Notes: generated from the sequence alone by a model not told the origin. A stretch of 64,000 bases of DNA from an uncultured Oscillibacter sp. (GCF_910584465.1 NZ_CAJUBK010000002.1:1-64000); one strand, 5' to 3'. Counted from the first letter of the stretch, positions 8,474 to 16,820 are shown. Made by a program: numbers and translations.

Positions 8474-9264
8474 GCCGCTCCCTCCCATCCCGCGGTCAGG
8501 ACGTTCCCGGTCCGGGGGATCGTCACCTCCACCTGGTGGGGCGGGCCGTCCAGGATCAGGAGGATCTGGTCCCGGTATCGGGTCCAGCCGTGCAGCCGGT
8601 CGTCGAACGCGTAGAGGACCCAATAGCCGCATTCCAGTCTGGGGCCGTCCTCGACATAGGACCCAAAGGGGATGGGCCGGCCGTCGACGGCGATCTCCAG
8701 ATCCCAATAGTTGAACAAGTTCAGCATGTGGTCGTGGAACACGTCCCGGGTCTCCGCCCAGATGGTGAGGGGGACCTGGACGCGGGTCTCGCCGGGGAGA
8801 GGGGCCGCGTCCGAATAATAGGGCACGCGGAGGGGCTCCGGCTCTCCGGGGGCCAGCCAGAGGTCCAGGTAGTCCGTGGCGGTGTGGCTCGTGCCGTGAG
8901 ACGGGACGCTCCAGGTGAGCTGGTCCCAGGTGAGCTCCGGCAGGGACTGGGTGTAGATGTCGTCCTGCCAGATCTTCCACACCAGCAGCAGCGCCAGGGC
9001 CAGGGCCAGGAAGCGGCTGAACTCCCACAGCCAGCCCAGCCAGGGCTTGTGTACCTTGTCCAGGGCCCAGCCCACCTCCTGGGGGTTCCCCATGGCCTCC
9101 AGGGCCCGCTCCTCCGCCAGCTCCCGGTCCCGGCCCAGGCGGATGAGGTCCTTCACGTGGTCCTCGTAATGGTCCCGGAGCTCGAATTCGATGCGCCTGT
9201 GGTCCGGGCGGAAGCGGACCTCCTGGCAGACGGCGTTCACCCAGATCTGAAAGCTGTTCCGCAT
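8470..9264 (-). CDS. HAAS/DUF1700-type permease-prefix domain membrane protein
   Basis: The 264-residue product has an N-terminal helical domain of about 70 residues (ELRDHYEDHVKDLIRLG, then AEERALEAMGNPQEVG), the pattern of HAAS or permease-prefix domains usually found beside PadR regulators. One transmembrane helix follows at about residues 82-98 (FLALALALLLVWKIW), then an extracytoplasmic domain I cannot assign. It starts 10 bp after padR and overlaps the next gene by 4 bp. In this family the N-terminal domain is thought to sense or signal together with PadR; the outer domain may bind a ligand, which is inference. Confidence 0.82.
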   Translation of the reverse strand: MRNSFQIWVNAVCQEVRFRPDHRRIEFELRDHYEDHVKDLIRLGRDRELAEERALEAMGNPQEVGWALDKVHKPWLGWLWEFSRFLALALALLLVWKIWQDDIYTQSLPELTWDQLTWSVPSHGTSHTATDYLDLWLAPGEPEPLRVPYYSDAAPLPGETRVQVPLTIWAETRDVFHDHMLNLFNYWDLEIAVDGRPIPFGSYVEDGPRLECGYWVLYAFDDRLHGWTRYRDQILLILDGPPHQVEVTIPRTGNVLTAGWEGAA

Positions 9265-9274
9265 GGCCGCCTCC

Positions 9275-9613
9275 TCACGCCGGGGCGGCGCTGTTGACCA
9301 CAGCGTCCACCTGCTCCCGGAAGACCGCCCACTCCTCTTTCCGGGCGTCCAGGGCCTTCCGGCCCTTGCGGGTGATGCGGTAGTATTTCCGGCTCCGGCC
9401 CTCCTCCGACTTCCGCTCCCGGACGCTGACCAGCCCGTCGGCCTCCAGGCCGTGGAGGATGGGGTACAGCGTCCCCTCCTTCAAGTCGAAGATGTGGTTG
9501 GACCTCCGGGCCAGCTCGGTGATCATCTGGTAGCCGTACATCTCCTCCCCCGCCAGCAGGGAGAGGATCAGCAGGGTCGTGCTGCCGCTCATCAGGCTCT
9601 TGTCGATCTTCAT
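9275..9613 (-). CDS. PadR-family transcriptional regulator
   Basis: The 112-residue product is a short winged-helix PadR protein: STTLLILSLLAGEEMYGYQM is the family signature near residues 8-27, followed by the recognition region KEGTLYPILHGLEADGLV and the beta-wing with EGRSRKYYRITRKG. The ATG at 9613 has GGAGAAGGAGG upstream; a longer open frame to 9682 runs through the promoter and is rejected. PadR proteins usually repress their own operon, and an inverted repeat overlaps this promoter. Two membrane-protein genes follow in the same operon. Confidence 0.95.
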   Translation of the reverse strand: MKIDKSLMSGSTTLLILSLLAGEEMYGYQMITELARRSNHIFDLKEGTLYPILHGLEADGLVSVRERKSEEGRSRKYYRITRKGRKALDARKEEWAVFREQVDAVVNSAAPA

Positions 9614-9637
9614 ACAGCGCCTCCTTCTCCAAATGCC

Positions 9638-9682
9638 TCGGTCATCTAGGCCTAGTATACATAGATGGCCGAGGTTTGTCAA
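9638..9682 (-). promoter_or_regulatory. padR operon promoter with overlapping inverted-repeat operator
   Basis: Minus-strand TTGACA (9682-9677), a 17-bp spacer and TATACT (9659-9654) form a near-consensus promoter. An 11-bp inverted repeat (TCGGTCATCTA at 9638-9648, TAGATGGCCGA at 9662-9672; one mismatch) brackets the -10 box. It is the expected place and kind of site for PadR autorepression. Confidence 0.8.
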
Positions 9683-9876
9683 GAGGGCGCCCAGGAGAGG
9701 GCGCGCAGGCCGTCGAAAGTCGTGAGGGGCTGAGCGGGGGAGGGGCGGAGCTGCGGAGAGGGGCCCTTTTTGACGGCCTGCCGAAAGACGCGGGGGAGCG
9801 GGATGACGGGAGGGATGGCGCGGGGGATCCGGGGAAGGGCCCCTGCGCCCTCCGGATCGAAAGGTCCTGAAAACTT

Positions 9877-9913
9877 GGCCCGGCGGCCGAAACTACGTTT
9901 CGACCGCCGGGCC
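9877..9913 (-). terminator. Terminator of the cation efflux gene
   Basis: A 17-bp stem (9877-9893 with 9897-9913, one C/A position that is G-U in the leftward RNA) is followed leftwards by AAGTTTTC. The remaining stretch 9683-9876 is GC-rich, contains short repeats of GGCCGTCGAAA type, and shows no convincing gene. Confidence 0.75.
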
Positions 9914-9918
9914 GCTCT

Positions 9919-11079
9919 TCATGTGTAGGACCGCTCCACCCGGACCACGGCCTGATAGCCGCTGTCCAGGACCTGGACGGCATCCTTGATCTTCTCCTCC
10001 ACCTGCCGGTCGGTGAGGCGGAAGTCGAAGGGAACCGCCGCGTCGAAGACCAGCTCCGTCCGCCCCTGCTTCGGGACCATCCGGAAATCGTGGATGGTGA
10101 TGTCGCTGTCGATGCACCGCACCAGCTCCGCCACCTTCCGGTGGGTCTCCTGGGTGAGGGCGTCCGTCATCACCGGATCCATGTGGATCACCGCCTCGCA
10201 GCCCAGACGCTCCCGGAGCTCCCGCTCCACGTGGTCGATCTGGCTGTGGAGCTCCAGGATGTCCCGCTTGGCGGGGACCTCGGCATGGAGGGAGATCATC
10301 CGCCGTCCGGGGCCGTAGTCGTGGACGATGAGGTCGTGGACCCCGATGATGTGCGGGTGGGAGAGGACCAGGTCCTGGATCTGCTTGACGAACTCCGCCG
10401 AGGGCGGCGTGCCCAGCAGGGGGTCCATGGTGGTCTTGACGGCCTGGATCCCGGACCAGAAGATGAACAGCGCCACCAGCAGGCCGCACCAGCCGTCCAG
10501 GGGCAGGTCCGTGTACCGCTCCGCCAGGGAGGCGGCCAGGACCACCGCCGTGGCGGCGCAGTCGCTGAGGGAGTCCAGGGCGGCGGCTTCCATGGCGGTG
10601 GAGCGGATGCGCCTGCCGATGCGGCGGTTGTAAAAGGCCATGTAGAGCTTGACCAGGATGGCGGCGCACAGCGTCGCCGTCACCGCCCAGCCGGAGGCCA
10701 CCGGGGCGGGGCGGAGGATCTTCTCCACGGAGGACTGGCCCAGCTCGAAGCCCATCAGCAAGATCAGCATCGCCACCAGCAGCCCGGAGAGGTATTCCAT
10801 GCGCCCGTGGCCGAAGGGATGGTCGTGGTCCGGCTTCTGCTCCGCCAGCTGGAAGCCCAAGAGGGTGACGATGGAGGACCCGGCGTCGGAGAGGTTGTTG
10901 ACGGCGTCGGCCACGACGGCGATGGACCCGGAGGCCAGCCCCGCCAGCAGCTTGCCGAGGAACAAGAGCAGGTTCAAGAACACGCCGGTCCCGCCGCAGA
11001 GGATGCCCCAGCCCTTGCGCAGCTGGGCTTCCGTCTTCCCCTCGGGCTTGAGGAAGATCTTGGACAGCAGGGCGATCAT
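9919..11079 (-). CDS. Cation diffusion facilitator (CDF) family divalent metal transporter
   Basis: The 386-residue protein has six hydrophobic helices and a cytoplasmic C-terminal domain, typical of CDF antiporters that expel Zn2+, Fe2+, Mn2+ or similar in exchange for protons. The helix-2 metal motif is in VADAVNNLSDAGSS (Asp58, Asp65), followed by the His-rich DHDHPFGHGRMEY, and the helix-5 partner is ALDSLSDCAAT. The cytoplasmic domain carries further His and Asp residues (HPHIIGVHDL). Start 11079 is preceded by AAAGGAGA. The metal cannot be told from sequence. It sits alone between a terminator and a Zn-ribbon gene. Confidence 0.93.
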   Translation of the reverse strand: MIALLSKIFLKPEGKTEAQLRKGWGILCGGTGVFLNLLLFLGKLLAGLASGSIAVVADAVNNLSDAGSSIVTLLGFQLAEQKPDHDHPFGHGRMEYLSGLLVAMLILLMGFELGQSSVEKILRPAPVASGWAVTATLCAAILVKLYMAFYNRRIGRRIRSTAMEAAALDSLSDCAATAVVLAASLAERYTDLPLDGWCGLLVALFIFWSGIQAVKTTMDPLLGTPPSAEFVKQIQDLVLSHPHIIGVHDLIVHDYGPGRRMISLHAEVPAKRDILELHSQIDHVERELRERLGCEAVIHMDPVMTDALTQETHRKVAELVRCIDSDITIHDFRMVPKQGRTELVFDAAVPFDFRLTDRQVEEKIKDAVQVLDSGYQAVVRVERSYT

Positions 11080-11138
11080 GCCGCGTCATCTCCTTTCGCC
11101 GGGCCCTCCCGTGATATCGCGATGCCGCCGGGAACGCC

Positions 11139-11741
11139 TCATCCCTTCCCCGGCAGGACCAGTTTCATGTGGCAGCAAAGATCGTCCAGGTCCCGGTCCG
11201 TGGCGGCGGGCACCCGGAGCTTGGCCCCGCAGTCCCGGCAGATGAGGTCCACGGCGGACCGGCGGATCTCCATGCCGTAACGGCGGCTGCCGCAGGCGCA
11301 GACGATCCCGTCGGGCCGGGAGGCGATGTCCTTCAGCTCGGACAGGACCTCGTACATGATCACGTTGTCCAGGAACGCCTCGCCGCCGTCCTGCTTCTGC
11401 TCCTTCTCCGCCAGGATCGCCAGCTCCCGGAGCTGCCGTTCCACAGTGCCCTCCGGACCGATGAAGCAGCAGAACTGCTTCGTCCCGGCGCAGGCCAGGG
11501 CCGTGGCCCCCTCCAGCACCCGCTCCGCCGGGCAGACGGCGGTGTGCGTCCCGCCGCACAGGCCGCAGGGCACCGTCAGCCGGTAGCGTTCCCCGTCAAA
11601 GGACACCGTCAGGGCGGAGCCGCCGCAGCTGCACTCCACCTCCGCACCGGACGCCTCCAGGGCGAACACGGAGCGGGCCTTCATGACGGTCTTCCCGCAT
11701 TTGGGGCAGAGATAGCCAAAGGTGCGCATCTCCTCGCGCAT
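11139..11741 (-). CDS. Conserved zinc-ribbon protein of unknown function
   Basis: The 200-residue product is rich in paired cysteines: CPKC near the start, then CSCGG, CGLC, CAC and CRDC, compatible with several treble-clef or zinc-ribbon units. The middle contains a helical acidic segment (LRELAILAEKEQKQDGG). No catalytic motif was recognised. ATG 11741 is preceded by GAGGGAGG; the frame stays open further upstream but enters the promoter. It is followed by the CDF transporter on the same strand with a 59-base gap, so co-expression and a metal-related role are possible but unproven. Confidence 0.75.
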   Translation of the reverse strand: MREEMRTFGYLCPKCGKTVMKARSVFALEASGAEVECSCGGSALTVSFDGERYRLTVPCGLCGGTHTAVCPAERVLEGATALACAGTKQFCCFIGPEGTVERQLRELAILAEKEQKQDGGEAFLDNVIMYEVLSELKDIASRPDGIVCACGSRRYGMEIRRSAVDLICRDCGAKLRVPAATDRDLDDLCCHMKLVLPGKG

Positions 11742-11810
11742 GGCAAAGCGCCTCCCTCGATCCGCCCGGCGGGGCCGGGCGTTTTTTACAGACAGATAGT
11801 TGGAGTAAAA

Positions 11811-11839
11811 ATTATACCATGGGAACGAGCGGCAGTCCA
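11811..11839 (-). promoter_or_regulatory. Promoter of the zinc-ribbon gene
   Basis: Minus-strand TGGACT (11839-11834), a 17-bp spacer and a consensus TATAAT (11816-11811) lie about 70 bp upstream of the start. Confidence 0.6.
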
Positions 11840-11888
11840 GCATTTTTCATGCCTGTCCCATATTTTATCCCGGAGAAAAAATTTTCTG

Positions 11889-11917
11889 TTGCCATTTGGG
11901 GAAGGATATAGTAAAAT
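11889..11917 (+). promoter_or_regulatory. Promoter of the SRP RNA / dnaX unit
   Basis: TTGCCA (11889-11894), a 17-bp spacer and TAAAAT (11912-11917) place a start point close to 11925, exactly where the 5' strand of the SRP RNA stem begins. Confidence 0.8.
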
Positions 11918-11925
11918 AGCAGGGT

Positions 11926-12068
11926 AAGTCTTCCGCGGGGAGCTGCGGAGCCGGTCTCGCGCAATGGATGCCCGCGAACCATGTCAGGCGGGGAACCGAG
12001 CAGCATTAAGCGGGACGTTCCATGTGCCGCGAGGCAACCGGCTCCGCAGCTTCGCACGGAAGACTTAT
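11926..12068 (+). ncRNA. ffs: Signal recognition particle RNA (bacterial small type)
   Basis: The RNA scaffolds Ffh for co-translational targeting. The ends pair perfectly (AAGTCTTCCG 11926-11935 with CGGAAGACTT 12057-12066) and a second long block follows (GAGCTGCGGAGCCGG with its near-complement at 12036-12053). The apical region contains the conserved Ffh-binding features: CATGTCAGG in one strand, GGAA tetraloop context, and AGCAGCA opposite. A T-rich run (TTATTTTTCTTTT) follows the closing stem and would terminate it. SRP RNA just upstream of dnaX is the usual arrangement in Firmicutes. The exact 3' end is approximate. Confidence 0.93.
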
Positions 12069-12161
12069 TTTTCTTTTGAGGGACCAGCGGCCGGAACGGC
12101 CCCCGGCGGCCAAGCGGCTCCGGCGGGCGGCCTCGACCGCGTCTTATGGGGAGGTGAGGCG

Positions 12162-13901
12162 GTGTATCAGGCGCTCTACCGCAAGTGGCGGCCAAAGACC
12201 TTTGCCGACGTCATCGGCCAGGAGCATATCACGCAGACCCTCCGCCGCCAGGTGGCCGAGGGCCGGACGTCCCATGCCTACCTGTTCACCGGCACCCGGG
12301 GCACCGGCAAGACCACCTGCGCCAAGATCCTCGCCAGGGCCGTCAACTGTGAGTCCCCCGTGGACGGGGATCCCTGCGGGGAGTGCCCGTCCTGCCGGGG
12401 GCTGGACAGCGGCAGCTTCTTAGACGTGCTGGAGCTGGACGCCGCCTCCAACAACGGCGTGGAGCAGGTCCGGGCCCTGCGGGACGAGGCCGTCTACTCC
12501 CCCGCCAACGTCAGGAAGCGGGTCTACATCGTGGATGAGGTCCACATGCTCTCCACCGCCGCCTTCAACGCGCTGCTGAAGATCCTGGAGGAGCCGCCGG
12601 AGCACCTGATGTTCATCCTGGCAACGACGGAGCTCCATAAGGTCCCGGCGACCATCCTCTCCCGGTGCCAGCGGTTCTCCTTCCGGCGCATCCAGCCCAA
12701 GGACGTGGCCGCCCGGCTCTCCTATGTCGCGGACCGGGAGGGCATCGACCTCCGGCCCGACGGGGCGGAGCTCCTCAGCCGCCTGGCGGACGGGGCCCTG
12801 CGGGACGGGCTGAGCCTCCTGGACCAGTGCGCCGCCGCCGGCGGGACCATCGATGCCGCCGCCGTGCTGGACGTGCTGGGCTTGGCGGGGAACCTGCAGA
12901 CCGCCCGGCTGATGGAGCGGATCTTGGACCGGGACGCCCAGGGGGCCCTCCTCCTGCTGGACGAGCTGTACAAGGGCGGCAAGGACATGGGGGCCGTGCT
13001 CTCGGAGCTGTCCACCCTCACCCGGGACCTGCTGCTCCGGAAGACCGCCCCGGAGGGCGGCGCGGCCCTGCTTTCCGGCGGCTTCGATGACGCCGCCCTG
13101 GACCGCCTGGGCGGGCACGTGCCCGCCGCCCGTTTCCTGCACCTGGCCTCCACGCTGCAAAAAGCCTCGGCGGAGCTGTATGCCAGCGTGGACCGCCGTT
13201 TGGACACGGAGCTGTGCCTCCTCCGCCTGTGCGACGAGAGCCTCTCCGGGGACCTGACGGCCCTGGAGGCCCGGATCTGCCGCCTGGAGGACAGCCGGTC
13301 TGCCCGGGGAGAGCTGGCCCGGCGGCCCGGTCCCGCCCCGTCTCCGGGCCCCGCCGCTCCCGCGCCAAGGGCGGAGGCGGCCCCTCCCCCGCGGGAGGAG
13401 CCGCCGGGAGGAGCCGCGGACGATGCGCCGCCCTGGGACGAGCCCCCCCTGCCGGAGGAGCCGCCGTGCCCGGACGAGCCCGGCCGGCGGGTCTATGACG
13501 TCCCGGAGGCCCCGCCGCCGGAGCCCCCCAAGGCGGCGCGGCCCGGCGCCTCCGCCCGGCAGGGGGCCGCGCCCCCTGCCAAGCCCGCCGGCGGCTGGTG
13601 GCGGACCCTGGCGGAGAACTGCAAGGGCCGCCTGCCGCCCATGTACCGCCCCTTCCTGGGCATGTGCTCCGGCAGGATGGAGGGCGATCTGCTGACGGTC
13701 TTCGCGCCGGACGACCTGACCCTCAGCCGTCTGGACAACGACCGGGTCCGGGAGGCCCTGTCCCAGGAGGCGGAGGCCCTCACCGGCGGCGCGGTGCGGC
13801 TGCTGCTGCGGACCGGGGAGCCGCCCCAGGCCTCGCCGGAGGAAAACTTCAAAAACCTGCTGCGCTTCAGCAGTCAGTTCGACAACATCGAGATCAAGTG
13901 A
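12162..13901 (+). CDS. dnaX: DNA polymerase III subunit gamma/tau
   Basis: DnaX is the clamp-loader ATPase that also bridges polymerase and helicase. The 579-residue protein shows Walker A GTRGTGKTT (44-52), the zinc cysteines Cys63/72/75/78, Walker B VYIVDEVHML (121-130), and sensor ATTELHKVPATILSRCQ. A Pro/Ala-rich linker (about residues 388-478) precedes a C-terminal tau domain. I chose GTG 12162, which has GGGGAGGTG upstream and gives the canonical YQALYRKWRP start. The in-frame ATG at 11964 lies inside the SRP RNA and is rejected. No obvious gamma-producing slippery site was seen. ybaB follows after 14 bases. Confidence 0.97.
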   Translation: MYQALYRKWRPKTFADVIGQEHITQTLRRQVAEGRTSHAYLFTGTRGTGKTTCAKILARAVNCESPVDGDPCGECPSCRGLDSGSFLDVLELDAASNNGVEQVRALRDEAVYSPANVRKRVYIVDEVHMLSTAAFNALLKILEEPPEHLMFILATTELHKVPATILSRCQRFSFRRIQPKDVAARLSYVADREGIDLRPDGAELLSRLADGALRDGLSLLDQCAAAGGTIDAAAVLDVLGLAGNLQTARLMERILDRDAQGALLLLDELYKGGKDMGAVLSELSTLTRDLLLRKTAPEGGAALLSGGFDDAALDRLGGHVPAARFLHLASTLQKASAELYASVDRRLDTELCLLRLCDESLSGDLTALEARICRLEDSRSARGELARRPGPAPSPGPAAPAPRAEAAPPPREEPPGGAADDAPPWDEPPLPEEPPCPDEPGRRVYDVPEAPPPEPPKAARPGASARQGAAPPAKPAGGWWRTLAENCKGRLPPMYRPFLGMCSGRMEGDLLTVFAPDDLTLSRLDNDRVREALSQEAEALTGGAVRLLLRTGEPPQASPEENFKNLLRFSSQFDNIEIK

Positions 13902-13915
13902 AGGAGGAGATCGTC

Positions 13916-14284
13916 ATGGGGTACAGCGCCCGCCGCGGTTTCAGCAGCGGCAGCATGAAGGCCACCGGCGCCCAGCGCCAGGCCGAGGTCCAGCAGAAGA
14001 TCGCCCAGATGCAGGAGGCGATGAACACCGTCCAGGAGGAAGTGGAGGCCCGTTCCTTCACCGCCAGCGTGGGCGGAGGCGCGGTGGAGGCCGTCGCCAA
14101 CGGCAGGAAGGAGCTCGTCTCCCTGACCATCAAGCCGGAGGCCGTGGATCCCGAGGATGTGGAGATGCTCCAGGACCTGGTGGTCTCCGCCGTCAACGAG
14201 GCCCTGCGCCAGGCCGGGGAGGCCATGGACAAGGCCATGGACGGCATCACCGGCGGGCTGGGCCTGGGCGGCCTCGGCATCTGA
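13916..14284 (+). CDS. YbaB/EbfC family nucleoid-associated protein
   Basis: The 122-residue protein has the family core: QQKIAQMQEAMNTVQEEV (helix), a beta segment TASVGGGAVEAVANGRKELV, and LTIKPEAVDPEDVEMLQDLV. YbaB dimers bind DNA and are usually encoded between dnaX and recR. Here the N-terminus carries a non-family extension (about 20 residues, GYSARRGFSSGSMKATG) and the C-terminus ends in a Gly/Leu tail. The start follows GAAGGAGG. recR, the usual third gene, is not downstream; the next gene is on the opposite strand. Confidence 0.93.
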   Translation: MGYSARRGFSSGSMKATGAQRQAEVQQKIAQMQEAMNTVQEEVEARSFTASVGGGAVEAVANGRKELVSLTIKPEAVDPEDVEMLQDLVVSAVNEALRQAGEAMDKAMDGITGGLGLGGLGI

Positions 14285-14347
14285 ACGAGGGACCGGCCTT
14301 GCGCCCCCGCGGGGCCGGAGACGATGCGCGATGCCTGCACAGCAAAA

Positions 14348-14376
14348 GACCGCCGTCCGATGGACGGCGGTCTCTT
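14348..14376. terminator. Terminator between ybaB and a convergent membrane-protein gene
   Basis: A perfect 11-bp stem (14348-14358 with 14362-14372) and a GAT loop are followed by TCTTC rightwards, and by TTTTGC when read leftwards, so it can serve both directions. Confidence 0.85.
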
Positions 14377-14405
14377 CGTTCAGATCCGGGGAACGGGGGA
14401 TGCCT

Positions 14406-15146
14406 TCACAGCTGCTGTACGGTGTAGTACACCGCCAGGGCGAAGAACACGACGCCCAGGGCCCACATGGCGTAATACGCCATGGAGGCGCTGAACAGCG
14501 CCAGGACGATGGCCGCGGCGGACAGGCCGCTGGCCGCGTAGATGGGCATCAGGTCGGCCTTGGGGGGGAGGAGCCGGCCCAGCTTCCCGCCCTTCGCCAG
14601 CCAGCAAAGGCCGGCCAGCAGCAGGATATAGACGACGGACAGCACCTTCACGGGCACGCCCAGAGTCAGGTGGCTGAACAGGCGGCGGCTCACCCATAAA
14701 ACGATCATGGAGGCGCTGAGCACCGTCAGCGCGATGGAGCACTCCCGGTCATAGAAGGCCCAGAGGACGCTGAGGACCATCAGCACCGGCACCACGATGC
14801 TGAGGAGCATCAGGGCGGGCTCCTGGTACGCGCGGATCAGGAGGCTGCCGCCGGCGAAGAAGGCGCCGATCCCGGCCAGGCACCAGCCGATGAGGCGCCT
14901 GCGCCCGTCCGCCTTCCACAGCACGCTCAGCACGACGCCCAGGACCAGCACCGCCGCCCCCAGGCCCGCGAAGACCGGCAGGCGGTCGTGCCACACCAGG
15001 GTCTGCGTCACCATATCGCCATGGATGTAGTATTTCCGGAGGACCATCAGGTACGCCTCCGCCAGGCAGGCCGCAAAAAAGAACAAGGTCGCGCCAAACA
15101 GGGAATCATCCCGCTTCATAGACTTTCCGTTCGGATCCTTTGCCAT
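14406..15146 (-). CDS. Polytopic membrane protein of unknown function
   Basis: The 246-residue protein has about eight hydrophobic helices with short loops, starting after a hydrophilic N-terminus (MAKDPNGKSMKRDD). It has no recognised motif, no catalytic residues and no ligand-binding signature. The start is supported by GGAGGTCTTGATAA upstream and by a strong promoter. It stands alone between a terminator and the divergent apbE operon. Uniform high GC and normal codon use suggest a resident gene rather than a recent import. Confidence 0.75.
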   Translation of the reverse strand: MAKDPNGKSMKRDDSLFGATLFFFAACLAEAYLMVLRKYYIHGDMVTQTLVWHDRLPVFAGLGAAVLVLGVVLSVLWKADGRRRLIGWCLAGIGAFFAGGSLLIRAYQEPALMLLSIVVPVLMVLSVLWAFYDRECSIALTVLSASMIVLWVSRRLFSHLTLGVPVKVLSVVYILLLAGLCWLAKGGKLGRLLPPKADLMPIYAASGLSAAAIVLALFSASMAYYAMWALGVVFFALAVYYTVQQL

Positions 15147-15220
15147 TTATCAAGACCTCCAAGGTAGTTTTTCTTGGCAAAAATGCCGGGTGGGAAATAC
15201 TTCCGCCGACACGTTTTAAT

Positions 15221-15249
15221 AGTATAACAGACTTTATCCCCTTTTGCAA
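15221..15249 (-). promoter_or_regulatory. Promoter of the membrane-protein gene at 14406-15146
   Basis: Minus-strand TTGCAA (15249-15244), a 17-bp spacer and TATACT (15226-15221), 75 bp upstream of the start. Confidence 0.75.
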
Positions 15250-15297
15250 GGCCAACCCGCCACCTTTTTTATTTTTTCGCCGAAAATACAGTTTTCG

Positions 15298-15326
15298 TTG
15301 AGAAGCGTCGCAGGCCGTGCTATACT
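15298..15326 (+). promoter_or_regulatory. Promoter of the apbE operon
   Basis: TTGAGA (15298-15303), a 17-bp spacer and TATACT (15321-15326), 35 bp upstream of apbE and back to back with the leftward promoter. Confidence 0.8.
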
Positions 15327-15360
15327 ATCCTATCATCACGCAGAGGACATGAGGTTTATT

Positions 15361-16428
15361 ATGAGACGTTTTCCCGCATATGTTTGTTTGCTGGCCCTGC
15401 TGCTCACCGGCTGCGCCGCCCCGGCGGACCCGGACACGGCCCAGGAGAGCATCCAGGTCATCGCCATGGACACCGCCATGCTCATCACCACCTACGGCGA
15501 GCGTTCCCCCGCCGCCGCCTACGCCGCCGAGGACGTCATCCGGGACCTGGAGGCCAAGCTCTCCCGGACGGACCCGGACAGCGCCGTCTCCCGGCTCAAC
15601 GCCGCCGGGACGCTGGAGGACCCGGAGGCGGATCTGCTCTCGGTCTTGCGCCAGGCCGGGCGGTATCACCGGGAGACGCAGGGGGCCTTCGACATCACCG
15701 TGGCCCCGGTGGTGGCCGCCTGGGGCTTCGCCGGGGGAGAGGAGGAGCGCGTCCCCGGCAAGGCGGAGCTTAGGGAGCTTTTGAAACGGGTGGACGGCTC
15801 CGCCGTGAAGGCGGAGGACGGCGCCGTCACCCTGGGCCCCGGCCAGTCCGTCGACCTGGGGGCCATCACCAAGGGCTACGCCGCCGACCGGCTGACCCAG
15901 GTGTTCAACGAGTACGAGGTCCCCAGGGCCCTGGCCGAGCTGGGGGGCAACGTCCTGGCCTGGGGGGACCGGCCCGACGGGACCCCCTGGCGGGTGGGCA
16001 TCCAGGACCCGGCCCGTCCCGACGACCGGGACGCCCTGGTGGGCGTGCTGGAGCTGGTGGACTCCTTCGCCGTCACCTCCGGCAGCTACCAGCGGTATTT
16101 CGAGGAGGGCGGGGAGCGCTACCACCACATCATCGATCCCGCCACGGGCCGCCCGGCGGACAGCGGACTGACCTCGGTCACGGTGGTGGCGGGCACGGGG
16201 GCCGGGAACGGCGCCATGTGCGACGCCTACTCCACCGCCCTTTTCATCATGGGGGCGGAAAAGGCCCTGGAGTTCTGGAGGAGCCAGCTGGACGGCACGC
16301 TGTTCAGCCTGGTGCTGGTGACGGAGGACGGCCGGGTCATCGTGGCCGACGAGATCGGCCGGTTCGACTTCATCCCGGAAGAGGACAGCGGGTACACGTA
16401 TGAGACCATCACCAAAACGGTCTCCTGA
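15361..16428 (+). CDS. apbE: FAD:protein FMN transferase (ApbE), lipoprotein
   Basis: ApbE moves FMN from FAD onto a Thr/Ser of exported flavoproteins. The 355-residue precursor has a lipoprotein signal with lipobox LLTGC (Cys19), placing it on the outer face of the membrane. Family motifs include DLEAKLSRTDPDSAVSRLN, FDITVAPVVAAWGF, VDLGAITKGYAADR (flavin site), and the metal/FAD site region TGRPADSGLTSVTVVAG. ATG 15361 follows GAGG at 6 bases. It overlaps the next gene by 29 bp and heads an ApbE / NusG-II / Gx-transporter operon. The substrate flavoprotein is not obvious nearby. Confidence 0.95.
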   Translation: MRRFPAYVCLLALLLTGCAAPADPDTAQESIQVIAMDTAMLITTYGERSPAAAYAAEDVIRDLEAKLSRTDPDSAVSRLNAAGTLEDPEADLLSVLRQAGRYHRETQGAFDITVAPVVAAWGFAGGEEERVPGKAELRELLKRVDGSAVKAEDGAVTLGPGQSVDLGAITKGYAADRLTQVFNEYEVPRALAELGGNVLAWGDRPDGTPWRVGIQDPARPDDRDALVGVLELVDSFAVTSGSYQRYFEEGGERYHHIIDPATGRPADSGLTSVTVVAGTGAGNGAMCDAYSTALFIMGAEKALEFWRSQLDGTLFSLVLVTEDGRVIVADEIGRFDFIPEEDSGYTYETITKTVS

Positions 16429-16810
16429 GCTGCGGCCCACGGCCCGGGACGCGGCGGTGGTCCTCTGCGTGGCGGCGCTGGCCCTGGGGACCGCCCTGTT
16501 CCAGTGGCGGGCCGGGAGCGCCGGGGCCCTGACGGCCGTGGTGTCCGTGGACGGGGAGGAGATCGACCGGGTCCCCCTGGACCGGGCCGCCGGGGAGAAG
16601 ACCTATCAGGCCAGGGGCCATGCCCTGACGGTGAGCTATGCCGACGGGAGCGCCCGGGTCCTCTCCTCCGACTGTCCCACCCAGGACTGCGTCCGCAGCG
16701 GGCCTGTCACCCGGAGCGGACAGAGCATCATCTGCCTCCCCGCCCGGATCGTCATCCGCCTGGAGGGCGGCGCGGCGGATCCGGACGGCGTGGACGCGGT
16801 GCTGGGTTAG
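16400..16810 (+). CDS. NusG domain II-containing membrane-anchored protein
   Basis: The 136-residue product has one N-terminal transmembrane helix (about residues 17-33, AAVVLCVAALALGTALF) and an exported domain matching the NusG-II family: VVSVDGEEIDRVPLD, then the cysteine pair SSDCPTQDCVRSGPV and the closing IICLPARIVIRLEGG. These proteins lack the NusG transcription domain and are commonly beside ApbE and Gx-transporter genes. The start lies inside the end of apbE, so translation is probably coupled. The role in flavinylation-linked electron transfer is inferred from such neighbourhoods. Confidence 0.88.
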   Translation: MRPSPKRSPELRPTARDAAVVLCVAALALGTALFQWRAGSAGALTAVVSVDGEEIDRVPLDRAAGEKTYQARGHALTVSYADGSARVLSSDCPTQDCVRSGPVTRSGQSIICLPARIVIRLEGGAADPDGVDAVLG

Positions 16811-16820
16811 GAGGTGCGGG

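Noticed and set aside
11964..12161. N-terminal extension of dnaX from ATG 11964
   Set aside because: It lies inside the SRP RNA gene; GTG 12162 has a good ribosome site and gives the canonical protein start.
13150..13170. Programmed frameshift in dnaX for a gamma product
   Set aside because: CTGCAAAAAGCC is a short A-run without a proper slippery heptamer, downstream hairpin and early stop in the right place.
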